Positions 1 to 12,700 of a stretch of 64,000 bases of DNA are shown here, piece by piece. A program made the position numbers and the translations under genes. The notes beneath the pieces were generated by a model. That model was not told where the DNA came from and searched no databases. It was given only the letters and a program-made list of their open reading frames with translations. Position 1 is the stretch's first letter. The number at the start of each line of letters is the position of its first letter. This DNA comes from Trachythela sp. YZ-2020 (taxonomy: Eukaryota; Cnidaria; Anthozoa; Malacalcyonacea; Clavulariidae), in contig JADLSH010000057.1 of NCBI GenBank assembly GCA_016169945.1, positions 62,001 through 126,000 on the forward strand. Reading direction: 5' to 3'.

Positions 1-153
1 GAGCAAGAGACCCCTGACTGCCCACCCCCTGCGTATAGTCCACGTGATGGACCAGACCAAGCCCCAGGAGAGGAGGGAGCCAAAGCAGGAGGAAGTCATG
101 GAGTCTCTCAGGGCCAGCAGCCAATGACTCTCCTACAGTCCTGCAGCCAATGA
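1..153 (+). CDS. 3' end of a PPxY-tail membrane protein (partial, first of three tandem copies)
   Basis: The window opens inside an exon. Frame 1 reads 50 residues to TGA at 151-153 and contains the motif CPPPAYSPRDGPDQ. This closely matches the tail of the gene ending at 2499 (CSPPPAYSPQDEP). PPxY motifs bind WW domains, for example of NEDD4-type ubiquitin ligases. The downstream noncoding sequence (about 165-260, around tttgtaggccatgtt) is also repeated after the 2499 stop, which supports a tandem paralogue. The extracellular part and membrane segment lie left of the window. Membership of the family is clear; the function is not. Confidence 0.7.
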   Translation, partial: EQETPDCPPPAYSPRDGPDQAPGEEGAKAGGSHGVSQGQQPMTLLQSCSQ

Positions 154-972
154 CTTGAAACTCTTTCATTAGATATCAATAGACTTTATAAACAATTTCT
201 TTGTTATTTCTAGTTTTGTAGGCCATGTTAACTGGGTATTTTCGGTTCCTGTTTAAGTTGCGAGTTTAAACTCTTTCATAAAGTGCAAAGGTACATTTGA
301 AACGAGGCAATTTTTCTCCAAAATATCATTGTACTTGCCCTGAAAACTATTTTTAATATAGTCCTATAAATGATTCTAGAACATTTAAAAACTATATCAG
401 TTGCAAATGTAATACTGCTTGTGATGTTGTCGTAGTCTTGTCATCGAAAACATTCGGGGTTTTTTAACTAATCTATTTTAATCTTTCTTATTCGTAATTA
501 GTTTTAACAATGTATATTCTAGTTTCAATATTAAAATATCATGTAGAATTTTGACTTTTTGATTATTTGATCGTGCTATTGTGTTTATAGACATTCAGGC
601 AAAAAATTTATATCAGTTTAAATTATTCGCAGTGGTTTCGCGTCTGTATATAAGAACGTTAAACGAGACAATATACTATTAACAGTCATTACGTAAGAAT
701 TCCATGGAAATTCTGAAGCATTAGGCAGGATGTCAAATCCAAAGCTATGGGAGTTAATTTAACATTTTTTTCTTTTGAAATTGTCTCGACGGGATTCACA
801 CTAACATAGACAAGTACGATATTGATGAAAACAACATTTGAATAAGATACAGTCCAATGCATTTATAATCAACGAGGAAATAAAAAACACAATATTCTCT
901 CCGTCTGGGTACATTGTGTTCTTTTTCAAATACAGAAATTGGAAATTGATTTATGTGTGATAGGAATCAACT
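154..972. other. Intergenic spacer with conserved 3' and 5' flanks
   Basis: No coding exon was recognised on either strand. The first about 110 bases are a 3'-UTR-like block also found after the gene ending at 2499. The last about 100 bases before 973 (around 878-972, with acacaatattctctc) recur upstream of the paralogue starting at 4203, so they probably hold the shared promoter or 5' UTR. Confidence 0.5.
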
Positions 973-2499
973 ATGAATAAAGGACTGATTGAAGTGGTTT
1001 TTTTCGCATCAGTAATAATATTCGTTGAGTCTCAGCAAAGTCAAAATTGCTCGGCGTCGGAAGACTGTGAAATTCGCGAGTGTTGTTATCAGGGCAATTG
1101 TACAACTGATATTGTAACATGTGTGTTGGAAGATAACTTAAGTCAATGCTACACTGATTGGGGCTGTACGGATGGCTGTTGTATCGATAACACATGTAAA
1201 CCGAAGTCGAGCTACGAGTGTATTAACAAGAAATCGTGTACTGAAAACTGGGAATGCGACAGCAGTTGTTGTAAAGACAACAAATGTCAGGAGACGAATG
1301 CGCCTTGTGTTGCATTTCCTCCTTTCAAAATTCCAACTTTCAAAATAAAAGATATTTGGAACAAATGCTCTTCCAATAACGATTGCTTTTCATCCACGGA
1401 GAGCAGTTGCTGTGTGGATGGACTTTGTCGTGCCTGTACCGATAGTAAATATATTTCAATTTTATCTGTTTTCATATCATTATCAAAGGTGTCGATGGCG
1501 CGGTGGTTGGCGCTCCGTCACTACGATTGCGCTGCCTTCGAATCCTGCAACTGATGCAATTTATTTCAGTCGCGTTTGAGACGAGTGATCCAGTTTGACT
1601 CAACCAAGCACCGCATGCAGGTTTTCATGAGCAACCTGTAGCCATACTAAACCAGTTTAAACTATCTTTATACTATCATATTAATTTGTTCAATATATTA
1701 GGAACGAACTTAGCCTCATTTTTATAATAGACTTTTGTGTTTTTAATGACCAAAAACAAGGCTTGTTAAACATGTAAGTATGTTAAACTGCTAGCTGTTT
1801 AGATCGCAAATTTGTAGTCATTTAACCTGATGATGGAGTAAACTCCGAAACGTCGCTATATATTAGATATATGTTAAGCCTTGTTCTTGGTCATTAAGAT
1901 CACAAACGTTTATCCTAATTTGGTTAAGTTTCCTACAGCTCATTTTGGTGCAGTGTAGTTTGCCTCAGATTTGCTCAGTTTGATAACTCGGTATTGATTT
2001 GTTTTATTTGGTTTAGTTTAGCCTGGTCATAATCAAGTCCGCCCCCCCCCATTCAGCAGCCAACCTCCCCCCCCGGCCACCACCACCAAACTTTTCGCTA
2101 CCTTCAAATACCTGTACCCAACTCCGTCAGATGAACCCGAATCTTCCTCCCCCCCTGGCTATAGTTAAGTTTAGTTCGATGCTTCCACTTATTCTTTTGT
2201 ATATTTCAGATTCTCCGGTCAATTCCGACGACTATAGAGGTAGAAGTTCTCGCAGATCTAAAAGTGGTTGGAAAACTGGCTGGCCAATTGTGGTTTTCGT
2301 TGTCGTGTTCCTTAAACTTATGTTACTTATGTTTTGGTCGATATGGTATTCATCACGCCGTGAGCACGAGATCATGGTGCCAGACGTTCTTCGCGGAGTT
2401 GCCGTGCAACACGGTAAATACGAACGTGTACCGCAGGAGATTCTGGACTGCAGCCCACCGCCTGCATATAGTCCCCAAGATGAACCTCGGGCCAAATAA
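973..2499 (+). CDS. Cys-rich type I membrane protein with PPxY tail, two exons (Shisa-like architecture)
   Basis: Exons 973-1444 and 2210-2499 join in phase (donor GTAAATAT, acceptor TTTCAG) to give about 253 aa. The start ATG at 973 is followed by a hydrophobic signal peptide ending near VESQQ. The extracellular part has four similar Cys modules, pattern C-x5/6-C-x3/8-CC-x4-C, beginning at NCSASEDC, QCYTDWGC, SCTENWEC and KCSSNNDC. Exon 2 gives a juxtamembrane basic stretch, one membrane segment (WPIVVFVVVFLKLMLLMFW) and a short cytoplasmic tail with SPPPAYSP. The signal peptide, Cys-rich ectodomain, single TM and PPxY tail recall Shisa-type adaptors, but the canonical Shisa cysteine spacing is not seen, so this is an architectural comparison only. 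The reading frame past the 1444 donor (to 1554) is intron. Ligand and function are unknown. Confidence 0.75.
1743..1897. mobile_element. MITE-like inverted-repeat element in intron
   Basis: Terminal inverted repeats of about 28 bases (left TTAATGACCAAAAACAAGGC, right the reverse complement ending GGTCATTAA) enclose about 100 bases. It lies in intron 1 of the Cys-rich membrane protein gene and contains the CGAAACGTCG motif found in other repeats of this window. The TTAA at both ends suggests TTAA target use, not proven. Confidence 0.6.
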
Positions 2500-3257
2500 T
2501 CCTTGCCCAAAGGGAAGAACTAACAGGTAGTAACGAAGAAATTATCGGTGCTGCACAAGGCGCACACACAAATGGACCGTTTCATAGTTGTTTACAACAA
2601 AGTACTGCTTAGAATGTTGTAACAGTTGTGAAAAGTTGTGAGTTGAAACTCTTTCATTGGATGTACATAGATATACTCTATTGATATAATCAATATGCAT
2701 AGAGAAGTAGATATCAATAGAGTTTGTAAAGAATTTCTTTATTTCTAGTTTTGTAGGCCATGTTGGTTGTATATTTTCGCTTCTTGTTTGAGTAGTTTGT
2801 ACAAAAGTGCATGATTGTATGAAAATTGTAACTCCGATACTAACTTGCGTTTTATACATATAATACAATTCCCAATATACCTTCAAGAGTATAATTCAAA
2901 GAGTACGAGTTTTTAACGAAATTATAGGTGATGGTTTTCAAAAGTATATTTCAATACTATTTCGAACAATGCATATTCTAGTTTTAATATTAAAAATTCC
3001 TGTCAAATGTACGTTTGCTTCTCTTTGTACATTTGAGTATGGCGTTGTTTTTAAAGACATTGTGTGGAAAAGCTTATATATAAATGAACTAAAATTATCG
3101 CACATACAATGGTCAATGGTTTCCCCCGACCGATTCTACTAACTTCCAGATGAAGGGCCTTCGCTCGAAACGTCGAAGTTCTTATTGAATTTTTCAGGTG
3201 GTTTTAAATAACAGTCAACCGCCGTAATGTTTAGTTTTACTGCATGCGTTTCAATGT

Positions 3258-3805
3258 CAAGGCCCGTCCAAACCAGTCAACTATAGTCTATGTTGGCTCA
3301 ACATTGTTGGTCCTGTTTGAACATTAGGTTGGGCAATGTTACTGGCTGATGTTGGAAGATGGAAGACTTGGCCTTATTCAAACTTTTCATCACAACTGAC
3401 ACAACATCATCCTACATTGTTGCAGGATGCAACATGCTGGGTCAGTTCGAACTGATGTTGGAAGATGTTAGATCAGGTTTGGCCTTTTTAAAAATTTTCA
3501 TCCAACACTGTTCAGCCACAGAATACTATACAGAAAGTCATCTCCATATTGTTTTTGCGTAAGTGCTATTCGTCATCTATTCGCCACTCAGCAAGTGCCC
3601 CAAACAGAAGAGTCACCCGCCTGGAAATATAGCCATTTTGAATACTTCCAGGGGGGTGACTACTTCTGTTTAGGGCACTTGCTGAGTGGCGAATCGATGA
3701 CGAATAGCACTTACGCAAAAACAATATGGAGATGACTTTCTGTATAGGTTAGTATTCTGTGGTTCAGCATTGTTGGACCAACAACATTGGATTGGTTTGA
3801 GCGAG
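3258..3805. mobile_element. Degenerate ATGTTGG-rich repeat element hosting a nested hairpin
   Basis: The flanks left of 3512 and right of 3767 are rich in related words (caacattgttgg, gatgttggaagatg), in opposite or repeated orientation. A direct repeat around gatgttggaagatg occurs at about 3350 and 3454. This looks like an older repeat interrupted by the perfect hairpin at 3512-3767. The boundaries are approximate. Confidence 0.4.
3512..3767. mobile_element. Long-arm palindromic MITE (fold-back element)
   Basis: Two nearly perfect inverted arms of about 105 bases (left arm from ttcagccacagaatactata, continuing through gtgctattcgtcatc; right arm its reverse complement ending ctgtggttcag) surround a short loop. 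As RNA or single-stranded DNA it would form a long hairpin. No open reading frame is present, so it would be non-autonomous. Confidence 0.75.
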
Positions 3806-4202
3806 TTTCATAATCAACCAATCACAGAACTGGTTCATGTAGGTCCGTGGCTAGCATAAATCAATGGCGAAGCTAGAAAATACAACTTGTTATGGAAATT
3901 TCTAATTCAAACATTTGTCTTTAGATTATCTAAATGAACTTTCATTTGCATAGCATGATCTGTTGCCATGGTTAGCTTCGCCATGCATTAGTATAATATA
4001 CAATTATGACATATAAATTACAGTAAGATGTCTGAAACAATAGACAGGAAGACAAATCCATTCCAACGAATTTATAACACAAGGAAATAAACCGTCAAAC
4101 AGTCTGAAGTGAGTTTGCACCACACACAATATTCTCTCGGTTTATAATTGTTGTGCGGAAATAGAAAATTGCAAATTGGTTTTGGTGTAATTGAAATCAA
4201 CC

Positions 4203-6455
4203 ATGAGTAAATTGGGCGTCGTTGTACTGGTTGTTTCATCAATAATCGTGTTTGTGAAGTCTCAAAGTTGCTCGACAACGGAAGACTGTGAAGCTGGCTG
4301 CTGTATTTATGGCAGATGCGATAAGACTATAGACAAATGTCCTGGTCCTTTTCGTAGAAGGAAAGATTTGCCGAAAAGATGCTCTAGAGCTTATGATTGT
4401 CCTTTAGCCACGGATTGCTGCATAAAGCGAGAATGTATCGACTGTCTGAACGATCCTACTCGTAAATATATTTCTATTTTACCCATTTTAATATCATCAG
4501 AAGATGTTCAGTTAACTGCGAACTGTCTAGGGCTGGTTGTATTAAAAGATAGATATTAGGGGGCTTATTAGAGAGGTGGCTTATTAGAGAGGGTGCTTAT
4601 TAGAGAGGTGGCTTATTAGAGAGGTGGCTTATTAGAGAGGTGGCTTATTAGAGAGGGTGCTTATTAGAGAGGGGGCTTATTAGAGAGGGGGCTTATTAGA
4701 GAGGTGGCTTATTAGAGAGGTGGCTTATTAGAGAGGTGGCTTATTAGAGAGGGGGCTTATTAGAGAGGGGGCTTATTAGAGAGGGTGCTTATTAGAGAGG
4801 GGGCTTATTAGAGAGGTGGCTTATTAGAGAGGGGGCTTATTAGAGAGGGGGCTTATTAGAGAGGTGGCTTATTAGAGAGGGGGCTTATTAGAGAGGGGGC
4901 TTATTAGAGAGGGGGCTTATTAGAAAGGGGGGCATATTAGAGAGGGGGCTTATTAGAAAGGGGGCATATTAGAGAGGGGGCTTATTAGAGAGGAGGGGCT
5001 TAATAAATTTCTTAGTCTAAAAAGGGGGGCTTATTGGAGAGATTACGGTATTTATTTTAGAGTTAACTAGGATTTAATACTGATAAAGTAATTATTAAGC
5101 TGCAGTTAACAGTTTATACAACTGGCCCCTGGTAGTTAGGGCGTGTTTGTCGCACAGTGGTTAGTGCATGTGCTCTACACCTCTTCAGTATATTCCGATT
5201 ACATGCGCATGTGAGAAGACTGCTTCCAGTTTGACTAAACACCGCAGATTTTCTCCAGGTATACTCCAGTAGTAAGAGCCATCCAGTGTTAAACCTCCAG
5301 GGAGAACAGTTTAGAACTGATCGATCTATCCAGCATAAACAAAGTTTATGTTTAGGTTTCCTCACACTGCAGACAATAATAGATGACGCTTTAGGGAGAA
5401 CAGTTTGGTTGAGTTGAATTGATCTTAGTTTAAGGTACGTTCACACACAGAGATTTGTCGGGCCGATTTCAGATGCACGTTAATGATATTTGAAAAATAC
5501 GTGGCAAACGTCATCTGGTGACATCATCAACTGAAAATACTCGTCATTAACATTCAGCAAAACCTAAAATCGGCCCGACAAATCGCTGTGTGTAAACGTA
5601 CCTTTAGTTAGCTTCAGTCTTGCTCATGCAGTTAGATAGCTCGCTTGAATTCGATAAAATTTGTTTAGTTTGGTTTAATCCAGTTTAGTTTAGTTAAATG
5701 CTTCCACTTTTTCTTTTTAAATTTTAGATTCTCTCGGCCATAACAATGGAATTAGCAGTGATAGGGAATCACGTCATGTTGGCGTGACCGTGGGTATTGT
5801 GTTTTTCATTTGTGCCCTGATATTTTTTGTAATCTGTGCGAAGATGTGTACGAATCGACCTGCTGTCACGAGACGATATTTCGTCCGTAGCCAAGCTCCA
5901 ATCGTTCCAATCGTGCGGCACGATGAACTCCAAATTGAACACGAACGAGAAGCAGATGGAACACGCGGGGTAACGCGGGGAATTCCTAACGGTCAACCAC
6001 CTCCATATATTTTACAACACTGGGAAAACGTAGACCAAAATCCAGCCCAAACCCACCAAGCACCACGTGAAGGAATGGTCAACCACGGTGTTCCACAAGG
6101 CACCACAATGGTACCACAACCAGAATACCCCCAAAGTTCTGCACCCAGCCAAAATTCAGTCCAAACACAAAGGACAGAGATTAATGGTAATACCGAAAAA
6201 GACATTGGTATATCACAAGGAATCCCAATGGGGCCACCTCCCGATTATTCCCAAAATCCTACAGCCAATCCTTTCGAGAATACCACAGGCCAAAATTCAC
6301 CTCAAACAGGTCTAACCCAAAAGCGAGAGGTAAGCGGGTATACAGAAGAAATCAATGGTATACCACAAGGAATCCCAATGGGACCACTACGAGAGTGTTC
6401 TCAAAATCCTGTATCCAATGTTTGCGAGAATACCACGGGTACAAGTTCAGCTTAA
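4203..6455 (+). CDS. Cys-rich type I membrane protein with long Pro-rich PPxY tail, two exons
   Basis: Exons 4203-4461 and 5728-6455 join in phase (donor GTAAATAT as in the upstream paralogue, acceptor TTTTAG) to give about 328 aa. ATG 4203 starts a signal peptide (MSKLGVVVLVVSSIIVFVKS). Only two Cys modules follow (SCSTTEDCEAGCC, RCSRAYDCPLATDCC), against four in the neighbour at 973. Exon 2 encodes one membrane segment (TVGIVFFICALIFFVICAKM) and a cytoplasmic tail of about 185 aa. The tail carries PPPY, PPPDYS and repeated G-I-P-x-G-x-P words, which could be several WW-domain docking sites. Reading on from the donor gives a short chance extension ending at the minisatellite, so the spliced form is preferred. 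It is a tandem duplicate of the 973 gene with a much longer tail; the molecular function is unknown. Confidence 0.75.
4559..5041. repeat. 16-bp minisatellite (ttattagagagggggc type)
   Basis: About 27-30 tandem copies of a 16-base unit with small variants (tggc, ggtgc, gggggc before ttattagagagg) fill most of the first half of the intron of the gene at 4203. Related words (ggagaggagc, cttattggagag) recur singly in the introns before the S-gene fibrinogen exons near 24830, 29445 and 34335. Confidence 0.9.
5431..5606. mobile_element. MITE with AAGGTACGTTCAC termini
   Basis: Terminal inverted repeats of about 38 bases: left TAAGGTACGTTCACACACAG, continuing through gatttgtcgggccgattt, and right the reverse complement ending AACGTACCTTTA. 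The total length is about 176 bases, it has no coding capacity, and it lies in the same intron as the 16-bp minisatellite. Confidence 0.75.
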
Positions 6456-6765
6456 GCAAAACCAAACCCAAAGGGAATAGATGCATGTGTATGATATAAC
6501 AAATGCATAAACGAAGCATGCGTAGGTATCTGTAGATGTTCTAAAGAATTTTCCAAATATTTCTAGTTTTGCAGGCGGTATTGGCTGTGCAGTTTTGTTT
6601 CCTGTTTATCAAGGGATAGCATAATTGTAAACGCATACAAAGGCCAAATTTCTGTCAAGACAAATTTACATGCACAAATAAATAAAGGAAATAGATGTGT
6701 TAGTGGATAGTCGGATGACGGAAATGGTCCCGAAATTTTGAAAACTATTCTAAACATTTACATAC

Positions 6766-9700
6766 CATTTCATTCTGAGTAAGCGTTCCAGTTTTATCGG
6801 TCAGTAGATAGGCAACTCTCCCCAGTTCCTCTGGTATTGTACTGCTGCGTACTACGGTGCCAGGCATCTCCGAGTCACGTGATATCATCCACGAATACAC
6901 CACTTTACCCATGTCGAGACTTACACGCAAGCTGAAAACAGGAAAACAACGTCATAGTTAAAGCACGAGAGCCATCTTAACGAGGCGTTTTATGTCAGCT
7001 GTGAGGCGCTTGGACATGCTACGTCGTCGCGTGACGCGCGCGTGAAAACTGTAGTCACCCCACGCGTTTCATCCCGCGCGCACCTCACGCGACCGTGTAG
7101 CAAGTCATAGCGCCTGGGTACGAGGCTGGTCGGTTGTTCCGCTTACTGGTAATTAAAATAATCCAAACTACTCGTTTGCTTTCATGAAAATTTAAATCAT
7201 CTAAATCTGGGTTTGTATACGACTCGTGCCGTCACGCGAGAACATTACGTCATGCTAAATAGTCCGATACTTTTGGTAGCATTATCGTGGATTTCATCGC
7301 TTATATGAGTTATATCTTGCGAAATACGGAGAGCTATAAGACAACCTATATTTCGCTAGAATCCGTGAACAACGATGAGTATTTTGGTGTGTAGTCTATC
7401 ATTTTAGCATGTCTAGAACTCGAGTTATTAAGGAAAGTTGGCTACGTATTAACGTCAGCCATGTTGGATTTGCCCAGTGGAATTTGCCACAAAAAGGGCC
7501 GGAAGTCAAACAGTTACGAGTTGTGACGTCACTTGCACGAGCCGAACACGTGCAGTTCCACGTACAGTACAAGTTACAACAAAACCTACCTGAGCGGGAT
7601 TATATAGGAAAAAAGCAACACAAATCTGAAAAAGTAGCGATACCACGGACCATCAAAACCCTGAAATTAAAATGTAAAATACATTAAACTAGAAGCACTC
7701 AGAAACTGCACGCTAGCACATTGAGTTAAGTATTCGTGCATAAATTATACATGTAATAAATTATATGCATAAATTATACATTTAATAAATTATATGCATA
7801 AATTATACATGTAATAAATTATATGCATAAATTATACATGTAATAAATTATATGCATAAATTATACATGTCATAATTTGTATGCATAAATTATACATGTA
7901 ATAAATTATATGCATAAATTATACATGTAATAATTACGCATTCAGTTCTTTTTAGTCGGAGAAAGCAAGACAAACATTTCTAAATTTCTCAATCAAAATT
8001 TTATCCAGTGGCGGAACAAAGATTCGACGTGTATTTATAAAACTGCAGTAATGCAGTCTAGAGTATTGACAATTTATGGTGAACAGATTTGGTCATTTGC
8101 CAGATCACATTTTTCTTTAAATTGATTGGCAAGTTGAATTCAATAATTCAATCTGATTGGTTGCTGTGGTGCAGAGCTTCAATCTGATTGGTTTAAAAAT
8201 GATGCGATTTAATCACGAATCGCACTGTTTGGACTTCAAAATGATGCGATTCGTGATTAAATCGCACTCCTATGAACCAATCAAATTGCAAGAAACACCA
8301 TTGATTTCAAAATGGATATAATAAATATTGTAACACTTACCTTTACAGATATTAATACGATGGAGAGAACCATGGTCGCCACAAACAATACTTTTGTCAA
8401 GTTATTCACTTCCATATCCAGCAAACCAACCTGGATTATAAATAAACCACATGCATTAAGCCAACCCACTGGGTTTGTTTAAGAGTTAATGAGGAGGCGC
8501 TTTTTTGAGAAATGGGTGAGTATTTCTCTATTTTTTATAAAGTGTATAGTGATTTTTTATGCTTTTAATGCTAAACTGTCACCAAATTTGCAGGTTTAAC
8601 AGAATACAATTTTTATTTAAGAGTACTTCATTTTGCAAGGATATTGATGGACCGTATTTGCAAAATAAAACACGTTGATGCGCACATGACGCGCGCGCTG
8701 ACCAGAAACAGAATATTTTTTTTGGCCTTAATCTTCAATGTACCTGGGGGTAAATACCAACCTAAATAACCTGTAGTGTTTGGTAGAGTCAAACTTGAAG
8801 CACTCTTCTCACATGAGAGCGGAGCGAAACTATAACCAGACAACAGTATACTTCAGGAATGGAATGGCAGTCGGAGAGATGAAAAGCGCGTGCGCTAACC
8901 ACATTTATTTTTTTTCAAATTTTTGGTCAAATTTCCTCACCTTGCTTGTAGGAGAGGACGTGTTCATTGCATTTCTTGTTTCACGACCAGTATATACTAC
9001 GATTCCAACAGCTGTTCCTAGTAAGATAGACAACAGGAAAGAATATTTTTTTATTTCGACCAAGAGTTTATCATTTCTTTTTCTTGTTTGTTTGTTTGTC
9101 TTGTTTGTTTGTCTGTCTTTGCAGTCCTTTTCATTAACATTAATATGGTGAAACTGCGTAAGTCAGTGAAACTAACGTCCGATATCTTTGGCTTAACTTT
9201 CTATTTGGGTAATTAGCCGCCTTTTTCGCCCCATGTGACCAAGCCTTGTCCGCCATGTTGGGTGACAAACCGCACGGGTACAATGGACTGTAACAAGCGA
9301 AGGAGTGAATTGAGTGAAGTAAAAACACAAGCACCGTACAGACGAGCAAGTTTTCCTTGAGGGTGTGGTCGCATGGCGCGAGAAAGGCACATTTGACACA
9401 AGTTCTTACTCCAGTTATCTTTAGAGGTCAGTACCTGTAGCTATTACTGTATTAGCCCACAACGTGTTTTCCACATTTACCGGATCTTCGCCTTCGCTTT
9501 CCACTTTCTAAAATGAAAACAGAATTATAAATGAAGTCAACCAAAAAACGGATAAATGCAGTTTTGGATTATTTGTATTGGATTATTTTTATTCACCCTG
9601 ATCAAAGTTCCAACAAATGAATGAATGTCTTTCTGTGGTTTCTCAACGTGAATAAAAGCGTTAATACTGAACAAATCCTTAAAAAATAGAAACGTTTTCA

Positions 9701-12700
9701 CACAGTTATCAATTAAAGGACATTGGCGATAAAAATTTAGTTTGTCTCATTTAAAAGAACTCGTAAAATTATATATAAACTTTATTACCGATTTTTCATA
9801 TCTTGCTTAGTTCTCGGAATATTTAGACCGAAATCATCATAAATCAGTGAGCTGTCCGCCATCTTGGATTGTTGTAGATATATGCATGTTACGTCACAAC
9901 CAGGGTCACGCAAAGTTTTTATCTAGAGAATCACTGATTATTATGAGCCCAAAAATATACTTTGATCACTATGTCAAATAACAAATTAACTGAAAACGTT
10001 TAAAACATCTAGTCATTGTTATTTGGTCACCTAGGAGTAGTTTTATATGGCTAACCGTGCTTGTGACGTCACTAAAACCACCGTTAATGAGCTCATTGTT
10101 TTCAGTCAAAATATTTCACGAACTAAGCAAGATATGAAAAATCGGTAATAGAGTTTGATATATAATTTTACGAGTTCTTTCAAATGAGATAAACTAAATT
10201 CTTATTGCCAATGTCCTTTAAACATGGGTGTTTAACGTCGGTGGGGGTGTAGATATAATAAACTGTTGATGTTGTAGTGACGGGCGGGGGAGCCTTTGAA
10301 TGCTACCTGAATAATTGTGTAACAAACTGTGATAATAATTTTACAACCACGAAAGCATTGATAAGCTATAAATTGAGCAAATTCACTTGAAATTATATTT
10401 TCTTACGTGGTCAGAATGTAAGCTTTGACAAGCAGGAAGAGCAATCCGCAATTTCCAATCCGTCTCACCATCAAGTTGATCTGTTCTTATAAAACATGAA
10501 CCTACAGAAGCAAAATTTATTGACGGAATAAATATCAAGATTTTTTTCTAGAACGTGTTTGTAGATGGAATATTCGAACGAAAATTTATATACATATTTA
10601 GACCTAGCCAGGAGCAGTTGCGAAAAATGCAACTTTAGGCCCTCTGGCAGGAATCGAACCTGCGATTCCGGTGCAGCGCTCTAACCGCAAATTCGTGTAT
10701 ATATGATGGGAGTGATGCCAGTATAAGGTATGGGTAAATATCAAGATTTTGTTCTCGGCATCTCGTTCGATAGGACTAATAGTACAAGGTGTTTGTATAG
10801 ATGGAATATTCGAACGAAAATTTCATGTCTAACGATTGTGGGTTAGAGCTCGGTTCACGGTCACAACCAAAGTTCAAAACTCTCCACGAAGGTCAAGCAA
10901 TTTTTCAGCTTGTCTGGTGTGCAGCCACTCGGGAGTGTCATCTAATGGAATACCACATAATGGGTATATACTGTATAACACATGATTGGTACAGCAATGT
11001 GGAAGAGATACTCACCATTCTTTTCTGACGTCCGTAAAAATATCATATCGGCTGGTACTCTTTGATTCTAAAACAACATAAAATTCAATGATCTATCAGA
11101 TTTCAAGTCCTTGGCATTAATTCTAGCAATCTAGCCTACATTTAAGCTTTCTTCCATACAAGGCATATTTTAACATATATACTGGGGGGCCACTTGGCCC
11201 CCCAGGCCCTCTTAATGGCCCCCCACTCACACAAAATTGGCCCCCACTCCCTGGGCCCTTTATATATTGGGTCGTTTACAGAGTAAATTATTTGTCTGTG
11301 TTTAACGAAATATTGTTTTTATGGCTTATATAGTTCGACATTTTTAAAGTTTTAGTTAAAACATTGAAATACTATTGGCTTGGCAATTTAAGAGCTCCAG
11401 ATTTCAAAATTTTCCCGGGAAAAAACTCCCCCGGACCCCTACAGGGCTCGCGCCTTCAGCACTCAGATTAAGGGCCCTTTTTCACAAATGGCCCCCCACT
11501 TAGAAATCCTTAAAATATGCCCTGCTTCCATATGGTTGAAATGTCTTAAAAATATGGTCACAACCTTTACCATCGTTAGGCACAGTGCTTGGCCAAGTTT
11601 TTCAAGAATCGTCAGTCTTTTTTGATAAGGATATTAAGCCCTAGGCCCTCGGAGACCATTGTCAATTTGGTTACAAATACTTACAATTGTCCATCTGATA
11701 AATTTAAACCTAAAATGAATGAATCCATACTGTACCTTTTCTACAATAATGATATCAGATACTCGGATATTTGAACTAGGTATTGGAACAACACCTAAAC
11801 AAATTACAAACAAAATTATCTTATTTTAGGTTTCTGGCTAGTTAACTTTATAAAATAAAAGTTATTCCGAATGCGCCGGAGCCGGAGGCCCGGAGCCAGA
11901 GTTTTGGCCTATTTTGCAGGAGCCAGAGTTTGTTCAACTCCGGTAAAACTCCAGCAGCACTTATTTAAAAGTTTTTAACTTTACTTCAAAGTTGAAAAAA
12001 TGACGTAACGTCAGTTTGATAGATGGAAATAAGTGGCGACCGCTTCATGCGAACTGTTAAAATAAAAAATAAAGACAGTGCTTCCACTTTCAAATTGGAA
12101 ATTTCCATTGAATTTCGAATTTTCACGAATTTGCCGGAGCTGGAAATTTTCTGCCGGAGCTGGAGTTTCTTTCCCCGGAACCGGAGTTTTTTTGGCCGGA
12201 GCCGGATGTGAAAAACCCGGAGTTTGCCCAGCACTAGACAGAGGGCATAACTATAAAACACAAGCTTTCAACTGTGTATTTAGAATCTAAATTTCATGCA
12301 TCTTCAGCAGGGAGTTACAATTTGCTGAAACTATCAGCTGGCAAACAATTTTTCCCAGTTACCTTTCTTTGTCACCTTTTTGTAAACTTGCGAATTAACT
12401 TCTTTGTCTCTTAGAAATCTTACAAAATCATCGAAGGCTTCTCTGCACATTGTTATTGCCAAAACGAAGACCTGTGCATAGAAAAATAACAAAAAAATAA
12501 ACACATTTTGAGCTTTGCTGTTCTACACACGTAAAAACGCACAACTGTTTCAACAACTTTTTATCAGGATGTGTTCGCACTGCTTGTGCCTAGCATGTTG
12601 ATAAGTTGTCAATAGTTTGTTGATAACTTGCTACAAGGTTGTTGACTCAACAGACTTGTTACAAGTTGTTCGAACAAGTTGTTTATATTGTCCTGCAATT

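Larger units (their letters stand above)
2500..4202. other. Intergenic region with repeats, no gene seen
   Basis: The part after 2640 repeats the 3' flank of the preceding paralogue (about 2690-2790). Around 3140-3225 lies one arm of a repeat with the motif gaagggccttcgctcgaaac, whose complete hairpin form is at 60987-61150. The remainder holds the nested inverted-repeat elements listed separately. The last about 100 bases before 4203 match the 5' flank of the gene at 973. No exon was recognised. Confidence 0.5.

Noticed and set aside
4559..5041. Regular repeats that could be taken for a CRISPR-like array
   Set aside because: The 16-base units are directly adjacent with no unique spacers, and the locus is a eukaryotic intron.
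7409..7687. 92-codon plus-strand frame
   Set aside because: It overlaps antisense the ATP9 TM4 exon (7660-7590), whose frame, splice sites and homology are clear.
12023..12290. Overlapping plus- and minus-strand frames in the CCGGAGC-rich intron
   Set aside because: Composition-driven; no homology and situated inside an ATP9 intron.
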